Assembly: GCA_026993045.1 (NCBI GenBank)
Contig: JALWWR010000071.1
Coordinates: forward strand, 1 to 20,856
DNA: 20,856 bases
Source: Thermodesulfatator sp.
GTDB taxonomy: Bacteria; Desulfobacterota; Thermodesulfobacteria; Thermodesulfobacteriales; Thermodesulfobacteriaceae
Direction: 5' to 3'
Shown here: piece after piece, positions 6,291-13,533 of the stretch
Layout: each line of letters opens with the position of its first letter
Position numbering within the stretch: the stretch's first letter is position 1
The notes under the pieces: generated by a model
Databases searched by the model: none
Seen by the model: only the letters and a program-made list of their open reading frames with translations
What the model was told of the DNA's origin: nothing
Position numbers and translations under genes: made by a program

Positions 6291-6473
6291 ATGACACCAA
6301 AGCCCCCCTTAAAAATTCAGGGGCTAATCCAAGGAAAATGGGTGGAGTATAGCCTCCCCAAAAAACGAAATCTCTCTAGAAAAAATTTCCTCTTAGATCG
6401 TTCTTTTTATTTATCGTATTTTCTATTTCAGCTCAAAAAAGATCCAAATCTATCTGAAATTTGTAAATTTTAA
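6291..6473 (+). CDS. Small hypothetical protein (doubtful)
   Basis: A 60-codon open frame starting with ATG six bases after a good Shine-Dalgarno-like GGGGAGGG (6277-6284). The product begins MTPKPPLKIQGLIQGKWVEY, then a basic stretch (LPKKRNLSRKN) and an aromatic segment (RSFYLSYFLFQL). I recognise no family and no clear membrane helix or signal peptide. The second half is strikingly AT-rich compared with the neighbours. It fills most of the 383-base gap between leuD and the GGDEF-EAL gene, in which I otherwise see only the palindrome TCCCCAAGGGGA (6270-6281), which overlaps this RBS, and the inverted repeat at 6522-6539. It may be a real small protein, a gene remnant or chance. Confidence 0.3.
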   Translation: MTPKPPLKIQGLIQGKWVEYSLPKKRNLSRKNFLLDRSFYLSYFLFQLKKDPNLSEICKF

Positions 6474-6521
6474 GTTAAAATTAAAACTGGACTTGCCAAC
6501 GCTGAAGGAGTGCGTTATCTC

Positions 6522-6539
6522 TTCGGATAAAATTCCGAA
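6522..6539 (+). repeat. Inverted repeat ahead of the GGDEF-EAL gene
   Basis: TTCGGA (6522-6527) and TCCGAA (6534-6539) form a perfect 6-bp stem around the loop TAAAAT, ending 10 bases before the ATG at 6550. The loop bases TAAAAT (6528-6533) also match a -10 box in 5 of 6 positions, so this may be a small operator over a promoter or a 5'-UTR hairpin. No good -35 is present. An AAGGAG at 6505-6510 lies too far upstream to serve this start directly. Confidence 0.35.
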
Positions 6540-6549
6540 ATAAAGATAT

Positions 6550-8958
6550 ATGAAGTTAACTTTAAAGCGAAGGTTACTTCTGTTGCAGACCCTGGCTCTG
6601 ATCCCTTGGTTTTTGGGGATGGGCTATCTGGCCTATCGGAGCTGGCCTGAGATCAGGATCTTGGGGAAAGAGATCACCGGGGCCAAGCACCTGCCTGGTT
6701 ACGTCACCCTCATGGACGTCCTCCAACGTCATCGGGGCTGGAGCTATCTATATCTCACAGCTCCTGAAAGAAAAGAGTTGCGGCCTCGACTGGAGGAGCT
6801 AGAAAGGAGGTTCCAGGACACCTTCAAAGAGATCGAAGGGGCCTTAAAAGAGGACCAGGCCTCCGAGATTAAAGAGCTGGAAGCCGTTAAAACTCAGTTT
6901 CTGAACTTGCGAATCTCGGTCTTTCAGGGAAGTCCAGAAGAAAATTTTTGGAGCCACAGTCGCCTAATACTCATGCTCTTGGGTCTAATGGAATCCGAAG
7001 GGCATCGGCACGCCCTTTTTCAAGACCCCGATCTTTACGTTCGAACCTTGGCGGAAGTAGCCTTGATCGAACTGCCCAAATTAATCGAGATCTTAGGACG
7101 TATTAGAGGTCTGGGAAGTGGATACCTGGCCCAAGAGAAAAAGAACCCCGCCCTTCAAAAGACGCTCTTCCGTCTCTATGCCACCGCCAATGGTTACGGC
7201 GGGGCCTTGGAGTGGACGGTAAAAAACATCCGCTTCCCCACCGAGACCATCTTGCTGTTAAAGACCGCTTATCAAGAACTGTCTGAATTTTTGACCCAAA
7301 GCGAGACCTTGATCTCCTTAAGGCCGGAGAGCCCTTTGGCCCCCTCCACCTATTTTCAGATCGCCTCGGGGGTTATAGATACCTTTTTAGAAGTCTATTC
7401 GCGCTTGACCCAAGACCTGATCCAGCGCCTAAATCAGAAAAAGAGGTCTTTAATCCGGGACTGGTTTCTTTCCATTCTCTTGCTTTCCTTTATGTTTATC
7501 TTCTTCTGCTCGAGTTTTTACCTCTCTTACCGGGACGTAATGCGCAAGTTGAGGGTCATTTCCCAAGGGGCCGAGCGTATCGCCCAAGGCGATCTCTCGG
7601 CCCGTATCGAGCTTGATAGTGCGGATGAGATCGGAAAGGTAGCCCAAGTCTTAAACCAATCCGTAAGGGCCCTAAAACAGAATCTGGAACGGATCTATTT
7701 CCTCCATTACTACGACCGTCTCACTGGACTTCCCAACCGTGACAAACTCTTAGAGGAACTTCTTAAGGCCGAGGCGCCGGCCCTTTTCCTCTTGGACATC
7801 CACAACTTCAAGGACCTCAATTACGTGTGCGGGGAGGACTGCGGAGATCAGATATTAAAGGACTTGGCGTCCAAGTTGCGTCAGATTTTCCCCTTTCAGG
7901 CTTACCGCGTAGGGCCTGACGAGTTTGCAGTCCTGGCAGATTTAGGAAAAGAGGGCCTCTCCCGGGAGGCCTTCTTAGAGATGGCCCGCAAAGGCTTAAA
8001 AAAGTTGGAAGAGGCCCCCTTTTATTGGAAAAAAGAGGAAATATACCTTAATTTCTTTAGTGCAGCGGTTTCGGATTGTGCCTATCCCGAGAAGCTCTTA
8101 GTCTTTGCTTACGACGCCTTAAAGGAGGGGAAAAAAAACTGCGAAAAGCTATCTATACTGGTTTCGCCCCAAGAAAAACGCAAACCCTTTTATGAAGAAC
8201 GGATGTTATGGATCAAAAAGACCCGCCAAGCGCTCCAGGAAGGCCGGATCATCCCCTATTATCAACCCATCTTTCACAACACCACTGGAAAGATAGAAAA
8301 ATTCGAGGCCCTGGTGCGAATGATAGAAGACGACGGCACGGTGATTCCTCCCTCCAAATTTTTAGAGATCTCCAAAAAGGTAGGGCTCTACCCGGAGATC
8401 ACCAAACAGGTGATTCAACGGGCCTTAGCCGATTTTAAGGACCTGCCCTTCAAGGTTTCCATCAACCTTTCTTTCCAGGATTTTGAGTCCGCCGAAGTGA
8501 AGGAATTCCTGCTCCAGCACTTGCAAGGGGCCGCCAAGGAGAAATTCCTAGTGGAACCGCAACGGATGGTCTTTGAGGTCTTGGAAACCGAGCAGATCCG
8601 AAATTACGCCCTGGTCTTGGATTTTCTACAGGAGTTAAAACGTCTGGGCTGCCAGATAACGGTTGACGATTTTGGAAGCGGCTATTCCAATCTGGAGCGA
8701 CTTATCGAGCTTAGAATCGATTACCTCAAGCTTGACGGAAGCCTCATCCGGCGCCTTCCCCAGGAAGAAAACGTGCGCGTCCTGGTGGGGGCGGTAGTGA
8801 ACTTCGCCCGCCAGGTGGGCATTAAGACCATCGCCGAATTTGTGGCCGACGAGGAGATCTACCGCTGGGTTAAGAAACTGGAAATCGATTACTCCCAGGG
8901 CTTTTATCTGGGCCCGCCAGAGCCCATTGAGGTGGTCCGGAAAAAATATCTAGCCTAA
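6550..8958 (+). CDS. Membrane HAMP-GGDEF-EAL protein, probable c-di-GMP phosphodiesterase
   Basis: An 802-residue inner-membrane signalling protein. TM1 lies at about residues 8-28, and a helical periplasmic sensor at 30-300 includes LMDVLQRHRGWSYLYL, which recalls NIT-type or four-helix-bundle sensors. TM2 is at about 303-323 and a HAMP linker at about 324-376 (GDLSARIELDSADEIGKV). GGDEF spans about 385-540. Its active-site motif reads RVGPDEF near residue 453 instead of GG(D/E)EF, so cyclase activity is doubtful, though it may still bind GTP. EAL spans about 555-800, with FEALVR near 585, SINLS, FEVLETE, TVDDFGSGY near 704, LKLDG near 727, TIAEFV near 761 and QGFYLGPP. The metal and catalytic residues look intact, so hydrolysis of c-di-GMP is expected. 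An in-frame TAA at 6541 rules out an earlier start. No Shine-Dalgarno sequence lies at normal distance. It converges on the glycosylase gene with a 9-base overlap. Confidence 0.88.
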   Translation: MKLTLKRRLLLLQTLALIPWFLGMGYLAYRSWPEIRILGKEITGAKHLPGYVTLMDVLQRHRGWSYLYLTAPERKELRPRLEELERRFQDTFKEIEGALKEDQASEIKELEAVKTQFLNLRISVFQGSPEENFWSHSRLILMLLGLMESEGHRHALFQDPDLYVRTLAEVALIELPKLIEILGRIRGLGSGYLAQEKKNPALQKTLFRLYATANGYGGALEWTVKNIRFPTETILLLKTAYQELSEFLTQSETLISLRPESPLAPSTYFQIASGVIDTFLEVYSRLTQDLIQRLNQKKRSLIRDWFLSILLLSFMFIFFCSSFYLSYRDVMRKLRVISQGAERIAQGDLSARIELDSADEIGKVAQVLNQSVRALKQNLERIYFLHYYDRLTGLPNRDKLLEELLKAEAPALFLLDIHNFKDLNYVCGEDCGDQILKDLASKLRQIFPFQAYRVGPDEFAVLADLGKEGLSREAFLEMARKGLKKLEEAPFYWKKEEIYLNFFSAAVSDCAYPEKLLVFAYDALKEGKKNCEKLSILVSPQEKRKPFYEERMLWIKKTRQALQEGRIIPYYQPIFHNTTGKIEKFEALVRMIEDDGTVIPPSKFLEISKKVGLYPEITKQVIQRALADFKDLPFKVSINLSFQDFESAEVKEFLLQHLQGAAKEKFLVEPQRMVFEVLETEQIRNYALVLDFLQELKRLGCQITVDDFGSGYSNLERLIELRIDYLKLDGSLIRRLPQEENVRVLVGAVVNFARQVGIKTIAEFVADEEIYRWVKKLEIDYSQGFYLGPPEPIEVVRKKYLA

Positions 8959-9609
8959 CGCCAGACCTTCCAGGCAACACTCCGCGCAGCGAGGTTTTCG
9001 GCTAAGGCAATAAGTCTTGCCGCAGGCCACCAGCAGGGCGTGATACTCGTTATAGAGCCGGGGGTCCCGCGGCAGGTTCCGCATGAAAAGTTCCTGAAGC
9101 TCGTGATAGCCGGCCTCTTCGGTGGTCAGGCCATGCCGTAGAAGGAGCCGTTTGGTGTAAGCGTCCACTACAAAGACCGGTTTTTCCAAGGCGTAAAGGA
9201 GGATGCTATCGGCAGTCTCGGGCCCGATGCCTTTTACGGCCAAAAGCTTGGGCCGCAGGGTCTCAAGCTCCTCCTGGGCCATAAGCTCTAGCTTCCCCTG
9301 ATATTCTTCCATAAGAAAAGAAAGGAAGTGTTTCAGGCGCTGGGCCTTCACCCGGAAATAGCCCGCCGGGCGGATAAGTTCGGCTAGGACCTCTAAAGGG
9401 ACCTCGGCCAAGGCCTCGGGGGAAAGGAGCTCCCGGGCCTTCAGGCCTGCTAGGGCCTTTTCTACGTTTTGCCAGTTGGTGTTTTGGGTAAGGATGGCCC
9501 CCACGCAGACCTCAAAGGGGGTCTCCGCCGGCCACCAGCCTTGGGGGCCGAAATGGTGGTAAAGCCGATGATAGATTTCTAGCAGGAGGTCTTCAAGAAT
9601 CCCGGCCAT
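8950..9609 (-). CDS. Endonuclease III-family (HhH-GPD) DNA glycosylase, MagIII/HP0602-like
   Basis: A base-excision repair glycosylase of about 219 residues. The N-terminal LTQNTNWQNVEKAL is the hallmark of the endonuclease III-like subgroup that includes Helicobacter 3-methyladenine glycosylase MagIII. The helix-hairpin-helix reads LLAVKGIGPETADSILLYAL, and the catalytic Asp lies in VFVVDAYTKR. The C-terminal Cys cluster reads C-x4-C-x6-C-x2-C-C. The x6 and x2 spacings fit the family's [4Fe-4S] site, but the last Cys of the Nth pattern (x5) is absent, and there is an extra upstream Cys and an adjacent one. The substrate cannot be told. I use the ATG at 9609; a TTG at 9621 would add four residues. 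Either start overlaps the upstream cysteine synthase-CysRS gene (17 or 29 bases), so translation is probably coupled. The 3' end overlaps the convergent GGDEF-EAL gene by 9 bases. Confidence 0.82.
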   Translation of the reverse strand: MAGILEDLLLEIYHRLYHHFGPQGWWPAETPFEVCVGAILTQNTNWQNVEKALAGLKARELLSPEALAEVPLEVLAELIRPAGYFRVKAQRLKHFLSFLMEEYQGKLELMAQEELETLRPKLLAVKGIGPETADSILLYALEKPVFVVDAYTKRLLLRHGLTTEEAGYHELQELFMRNLPRDPRLYNEYHALLVACGKTYCLSRKPRCAECCLEGLALG

Positions 9610-11938
9610 CTTCCAGGGCAAAGGCCTTGGGCCCCCAAGCGGTGTCGATCACCAAGTATCCCCGCTCGCGCAGAAGAGTCCGCAAGGCATCGGCCTTTTC
9701 AAATTGGCCCTGTTTCCGGGCTTCCTCTCGCTGACGAAGCACCTCTAAGACCTCTGAGTCCTCCACCGAGGTCGGAAAACTCAAGACCCCCAAGACCTGA
9801 TCCAGATTCTTAAGAAGGGTCAAAGCCCGGGTCCTCAGGTCTTCAGGAAGACCCGTTTGGGTCAAATAAGGGTAAAGGCGCCGGGAAAAACGGAAGAGTT
9901 CCGCCACCACTTGAGGGGTGTTGAGGTCGTCGTTCATGGCCGAGACAAACCCTTCCTCAAGCTCTTCAAGGATCAATTCTTGCTGTTTTTCCTTGGGCCC
10001 AGGCGGCGCACTGGTCAGCAAGGCGTTAAAAAGGGTGAGATTGGAAAGGGCCTTGCGGGCTTCTTCCATGGCCTTCCAAGTGAAATTCAAGGGTTTGCGG
10101 TAATGGGTGCGCAGGAAAAGAAAACGAACCTCCCGGCCGTTATAGCCCAGCTGGCGGAGATCCTCCAAGGTGACCTCGTTTTCGGCTGAAACCGACATCT
10201 TGCGCCCATAAAAAAGCACCAGGGCCGAGTGCAACCAGAACCGGCAAAGCTCCTTTCCGGTTAGAGCCTTGGCGATGGCCCGCTCGTTTTCATGATGGGG
10301 GAAGAGGAGGTCCGTCCCGCTGGTGTGGATATCAAACTCTTCCCCCAAGTATTTTAAGGCCAAGGCCGCGCATTGGATGTGCCAACCAGGGCGCACCTTG
10401 CCCCACTCGGTGTCTACGAAATGGCCTTGCTTAAGCTCTTGGATGGTAACCCGTTTAAAGAGGGTAAAGTCCGCGGGGGCGTCTTTTTCATAATCGTCAA
10501 GGTCCACCGTTACCCCGGGGCGCAAGGCCTCGGGGTCCACTCCGGAGAGTTTTCCGTAGTCCGGAAGCTTGGAGACGTCAAAATAGACCGAGGAATACCT
10601 CTCGTAGGCTACACCCTTCTGAAGGAGTTTCCGGGTAAGCTCTAGCATCTCCTCTAAATGCTCGCTCACCCGGGGATAATGCTGGGCCCTCTTTATTCCC
10701 AAGAAATCTAGTTCCTCAAAGAAGACCTCTTCCCAACGGGCCGTGAAGGATTTTAGGGGTTCGCCCGCAGCCTCGGCCGCCGCCAGGGTCTTGTCGTCAA
10801 AGTCGGTAAGGTTCACCACCTGGGTGACTTCGAGGCCTTGGAATTCCAGGTAACGACGCAAAAGGTCCGCCGTAAACATCCGCCGGTAAAGCCCTAGATG
10901 GGGACGCCGGTTCAGAGTGGGCCCGCAGGTGTAAATCTTGACCTTTCCGGCCTCCTGAGGTTTAAAGACCTCTTTTCGTTGGGTGAGGGTGTTGGTGAGA
11001 CAGAAGTCTTCTTTTTTGGGGGGCTCGGGGAAGACCCAAAGGGGAGTGGAAAGATAGCGCTCTCCGCCGTCGGGAAAGATCACCACCACCAGCCCTTCTT
11101 CAAGCCCCTGGGCTACCTTTAAGGCCCCAGCCAGGGCCGCCCCGGAACTCATGCCCACCAAGATCCCTTCTTCCCGGGCCAGGCGTCGAGCCAGCTCAAA
11201 GGCCTCTTCATCGTTTGCGTTTACGATCTGGTGCGGTAGGTGTTTGTCGTAAATCCCAGGAGGGTAAGACTCTTTCATGTTTTTGAGGCCCTGGATCTTG
11301 TGCCCCGGTACAGGCTCCACGCCGATGACCTTGACCTCCGGGGCCTTCTCGCGAAAATACCGGGCCAGCCCCATCAAGGTCCCGGTGGTGCCCATGGAGG
11401 CCACCACGTGGGTCACCCGGCCTTCGGTGTCGCGCCAGATCTCAGGCCCGGTGGTGCGGTAGTGCATCTTCCAGTTGGCGGGGTTGTTGAATTGATCCGG
11501 GTTAAAATACCTTTCAGGCTCGGCCCGGACCATCTCGTAGACGGCCTCAATAGCCCCATCAGTGCTTTTAGCCGCCGGAGTGAGCAAGATCTCGGCCCCG
11601 TAGGCCTGCATGATCTTGCGCCGCTCAATGGAAGCCGACTCCGGCATGGCGATGAGACACCGGTAGCCCTTGACCGCACAGACCATGGCCAGCCCGATCC
11701 CGGTATTGCCGCTTGAGGCCTCCACCACGATCTTTTCCCGGGTAAGGATCCCCTGCCGCTCAGCCTCCTCGATCATGGAAAGGGCGATTCGGTCTTTGAC
11801 CGAGCCTCCAGGATTGAAAGACTCAAGCTTAGCCCAAATCTCCACCCGGGGTTTGACCTTGATCCGCCTGAGTTTTACTAAAGGGGTGTTTCCAATTAGC
11901 TCCAAGATGCTGGAGAAAACCCTTTTTTCTTTGGACAT
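9593..11938 (-). CDS. Fused cysteine synthase - cysteinyl-tRNA synthetase
   Basis: A 781-residue protein with two complete enzymes. Residues 1-305 are a PLP-dependent O-acetylserine sulfhydrylase/cysteine synthase: IGNTPLVKL, NPGGSVKDR (PLP lysine K48), SSGNTG (75-80), the phosphate-binding loop GTTGT (183-187), VGMSSGAALAG and PDGGERYLST. Residues from about 315 are a class I cysteinyl-tRNA synthetase: TCGPT (zinc Cys338), the HIGH equivalent HLGL (347-350), WHIQC (Cys523), FPHHENE (His548/549, Glu550) and KMSVS (580-584) where KMSKS is usual, followed by the helical anticodon-binding region. There is no stop or frameshift at the join (PLWVFPEPPKKEDF), so this is a true gene fusion that would make cysteine and load it onto tRNA-Cys. 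The HIGH and KMSKS substitutions are unusual, so charging activity should not be taken for granted. GGAGAGG lies just before the ATG. The glycosylase gene follows with overlap. Confidence 0.93.
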   Translation of the reverse strand: MSKEKRVFSSILELIGNTPLVKLRRIKVKPRVEIWAKLESFNPGGSVKDRIALSMIEEAERQGILTREKIVVEASSGNTGIGLAMVCAVKGYRCLIAMPESASIERRKIMQAYGAEILLTPAAKSTDGAIEAVYEMVRAEPERYFNPDQFNNPANWKMHYRTTGPEIWRDTEGRVTHVVASMGTTGTLMGLARYFREKAPEVKVIGVEPVPGHKIQGLKNMKESYPPGIYDKHLPHQIVNANDEEAFELARRLAREEGILVGMSSGAALAGALKVAQGLEEGLVVVIFPDGGERYLSTPLWVFPEPPKKEDFCLTNTLTQRKEVFKPQEAGKVKIYTCGPTLNRRPHLGLYRRMFTADLLRRYLEFQGLEVTQVVNLTDFDDKTLAAAEAAGEPLKSFTARWEEVFFEELDFLGIKRAQHYPRVSEHLEEMLELTRKLLQKGVAYERYSSVYFDVSKLPDYGKLSGVDPEALRPGVTVDLDDYEKDAPADFTLFKRVTIQELKQGHFVDTEWGKVRPGWHIQCAALALKYLGEEFDIHTSGTDLLFPHHENERAIAKALTGKELCRFWLHSALVLFYGRKMSVSAENEVTLEDLRQLGYNGREVRFLFLRTHYRKPLNFTWKAMEEARKALSNLTLFNALLTSAPPGPKEKQQELILEELEEGFVSAMNDDLNTPQVVAELFRFSRRLYPYLTQTGLPEDLRTRALTLLKNLDQVLGVLSFPTSVEDSEVLEVLRQREEARKQGQFEKADALRTLLRERGYLVIDTAWGPKAFALEDGRDS

Positions 11939-12009
11939 ATTTACCTCTCCAAAGTTTGGTCTTAACCTCTCTTTAGGGCTATGCTAGCACAAGGCCTATG
12001 CGGGGGGCT

Positions 12010-12039
12010 TTGCTAAAAGTCAAAATCTTAGTTTAAAAT
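12010..12039 (+). promoter_or_regulatory. Candidate promoter giving a near-leaderless L,D-transpeptidase mRNA
   Basis: TTGCTA (12010-12015, 4/6), an 18-base spacer and TAAAAT (12034-12039, 5/6) lie immediately before the gene. Transcription would start at about 12045-12046, two or three bases before the ATG at 12048. The bases before the ATG (TTTTTTAGC) hold no Shine-Dalgarno sequence, which agrees with a leaderless start. Confidence 0.45.
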
Positions 12040-12047
12040 TTTTTAGC

Positions 12048-12956
12048 ATGAAAGCGCTCTTGGGGCTACTCTTGGTCCTCTTTTGGGTCTCAACGGTCCC
12101 GGCTCTGGACCGTTTCCCCTTGGAACCGGGGGAAACGGTGGTGGGAGAGATTGAAGAGCACACCCTTTCAGGAAAGGAGACCCTGCTGGATGTGGCCCGA
12201 TTTTACGGTCTGGGTTATAACCAGCTGATCCTAGCCAACCCTGGCGTAGATCCTTGGGTGCCTCCCGCGGGGCGTAAGATCGTGTTGCCCCGGATGTACG
12301 TCCTTCCGGTGGAAAATTTAAGCGGCCTCATCGTGAATCTTCCGGAGATGCGTCTTTATTACTACCGGGTGGAAGGGGGAAAGAAGGTGGTCTATACCGC
12401 CCCCATAGGGATTGGCACCGAAGGTAAACTTACCCCCGAAGGGCTTTATCTGGTTTATCGGAAAAAAGAAAAGCCCTACTGGCATGTGCCGGAGTCCATA
12501 AGAGAAGAAGATCCCACCTTGCCCCCGGTGGTGCCCCCAGGCCCTGACAATCCCTTAGGGGAGTTCGCTTTGTATCTTTCCCGAGGGGCCTATGCCATCC
12601 ATGGCACCAACAAGCCCTGGGGCATCGGACGCCGGGTGAGCCACGGCTGTATCCGGCTTTATCCGGAAGACATTCAGGTCCTTTACCCTTTAGTCCCGGT
12701 GGGCACCCCCGTAAAGGTCCTTTATCAGCCTTTCAAATTGGGGGTAAAAGGAACGGAGGTCTACCTTCAGGCCTTTCCCGACCTTGAAAAACGTTTCCCA
12801 GAACCTTTAAAGGTGATCATAGAGCAGAGTTTCACCCTTCAGAAACGTTTGGGCCGGAAAATTAGGCTTGACTTTTGGAAGGTAAAACAGGCCCTCAAGA
12901 AAAAAGACGGCCTACCCTATCTGGTGGGAACCACCGGAGAAGCTTCCCAATCTTAA
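12048..12956 (+). CDS. LysM-domain L,D-transpeptidase (YkuD/ErfK family)
   Basis: A 302-residue exported enzyme predicted to make L,D-bonds to meso-DAP in peptidoglycan, either 3-3 crosslinks or lipoprotein attachment. A signal peptide (KALLGLLLVLFWVSTVPALD) is followed by a LysM-like domain at about 36-85 (TLLDVARFYGLGYNQLILANP) and the YkuD domain at about 90-230. HGTNKPWGIGRRVSHGCIRL holds the catalytic Cys201 with its His199 and Gly200. The signal, LysM, YkuD order matches enterobacterial ErfK/YbiS/YcfS, which join Braun lipoprotein to the wall. The C-terminal ~70 residues are a Lys-rich helical extension. A convergent gene 131 bases away encodes an OprI/Lpp-like lipoprotein ending in Arg-Lys, a natural candidate substrate. 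The ATG lacks a Shine-Dalgarno sequence; see the separate promoter call. Confidence 0.9.
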   Translation: MKALLGLLLVLFWVSTVPALDRFPLEPGETVVGEIEEHTLSGKETLLDVARFYGLGYNQLILANPGVDPWVPPAGRKIVLPRMYVLPVENLSGLIVNLPEMRLYYYRVEGGKKVVYTAPIGIGTEGKLTPEGLYLVYRKKEKPYWHVPESIREEDPTLPPVVPPGPDNPLGEFALYLSRGAYAIHGTNKPWGIGRRVSHGCIRLYPEDIQVLYPLVPVGTPVKVLYQPFKLGVKGTEVYLQAFPDLEKRFPEPLKVIIEQSFTLQKRLGRKIRLDFWKVKQALKKKDGLPYLVGTTGEASQS

Positions 12957-12971
12957 TTCCTGTTCTTCTAC

Positions 12972-13037
12972 TTAGGCGAACCTGAGGCTCGCCTAAAAAA
13001 TGAGGCTGGGGGCCTTTGCTTCCCACGAAAAGGCCCC
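12972..13037. terminator. Two hairpins between convergent genes (putative bidirectional terminator)
   Basis: The first hairpin has arms TTAGGCGA (12972-12979) and TCGCCTAA (12989-12996) with a 9-base loop. The second has arms GGGGCCTTT (13009-13017) and AAAGGCCCC (13029-13037). Read on the minus strand, as the end of the lipoprotein transcript, the second hairpin is followed about eight bases later by a run of six T. On the plus strand neither has a strong T-tract. They fill most of the 131-base gap between the two convergent stop codons. Confidence 0.5.
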
Positions 13038-13087
13038 TTCTCCCAACTATGAAAGAACTCCTAAGCTAGTTTAAAACCTTGAATCCA

Positions 13088-13435
13088 CTACTTACGTAGG
13101 GATTTTTCGAAGATCCTTTCCATCTTAGCCGCCGCAGCGTTGGCTCGATTAGCCGCCTCCGCCGCCCGATTAGCCGCGGCGTCAGCCCGCTCGGCCGCCA
13201 TGGCGGCCTGTTTAGCAGCCGCTTCGATCCGGGCTAACTGGGCCGCCATTTGAGCCTGAATCTCATCCCGAACTTTTTTAGCCTCCTCGGCCGCGGCCTT
13301 AGCCTCCTGGGTGGCCTGCAAACATTTATCTACCGAAGCCTGATCCTGCTTACAGGTCCCACAGCCTAAGGGCAGAACCAAAAGGGAAGTCAAGGCTCCT
13401 GCCGCCAGAAACCTCTTGGCCTTATGGAAAAACAT
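13088..13435 (-). CDS. OprI/Lpp-like alanine-zipper outer-membrane lipoprotein
   Basis: A 115-residue small lipoprotein. The true start is the ATG at 13435, because AAGGAGGGAG lies directly before it; a longer frame to 13471 would leave this RBS inside the gene. The N-terminus MFFHKAKRFLAAGALTSLLV leads to LPLGC, a slightly atypical lipobox with Pro at -3. The mature part is one long coiled coil very rich in Ala with heptad spacing (AAAKQAAMAAERADAAANRA), ending in EKSLRK. That end closely recalls Pseudomonas OprI (LEKASRK) and E. coli Lpp (TKYRK), whose terminal Lys is bonded to peptidoglycan DAP by L,D-transpeptidases. An L,D-transpeptidase gene lies next door, convergent. A perfect -35 TTGACA (13490 to 13485, minus strand) is upstream, but the best -10 (TATAAG, 13462 to 13457) is 22 bases away, so the promoter is unclear. 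It is probably abundant and ties the outer membrane to the wall. Confidence 0.8.
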   Translation of the reverse strand: MFFHKAKRFLAAGALTSLLVLPLGCGTCKQDQASVDKCLQATQEAKAAAEEAKKVRDEIQAQMAAQLARIEAAAKQAAMAAERADAAANRAAEAANRANAAAAKMERIFEKSLRK

Positions 13436-13533
13436 CTCTCCCTCCTTCTTTTTTGCCTTATATCTCCTCACATTTTGGCCTTGGTGTCAAGGGGAAAAGA
13501 GCTTTTAAAAAGAAAATCCTTGGACCAAGATCT

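Noticed and set aside
11240..11716. A 158-codon plus-strand open frame
   Set aside because: It lies wholly antisense to the conserved cysteine synthase domain, resembles no family, and is the mirror frame typical of GC-rich coding DNA.
13436..13471. A longer lipoprotein starting at 13471
   Set aside because: The strong RBS AAGGAGGGAG lies inside this extension, directly before ATG 13435, and the longer form would put a highly charged stretch before the signal peptide.
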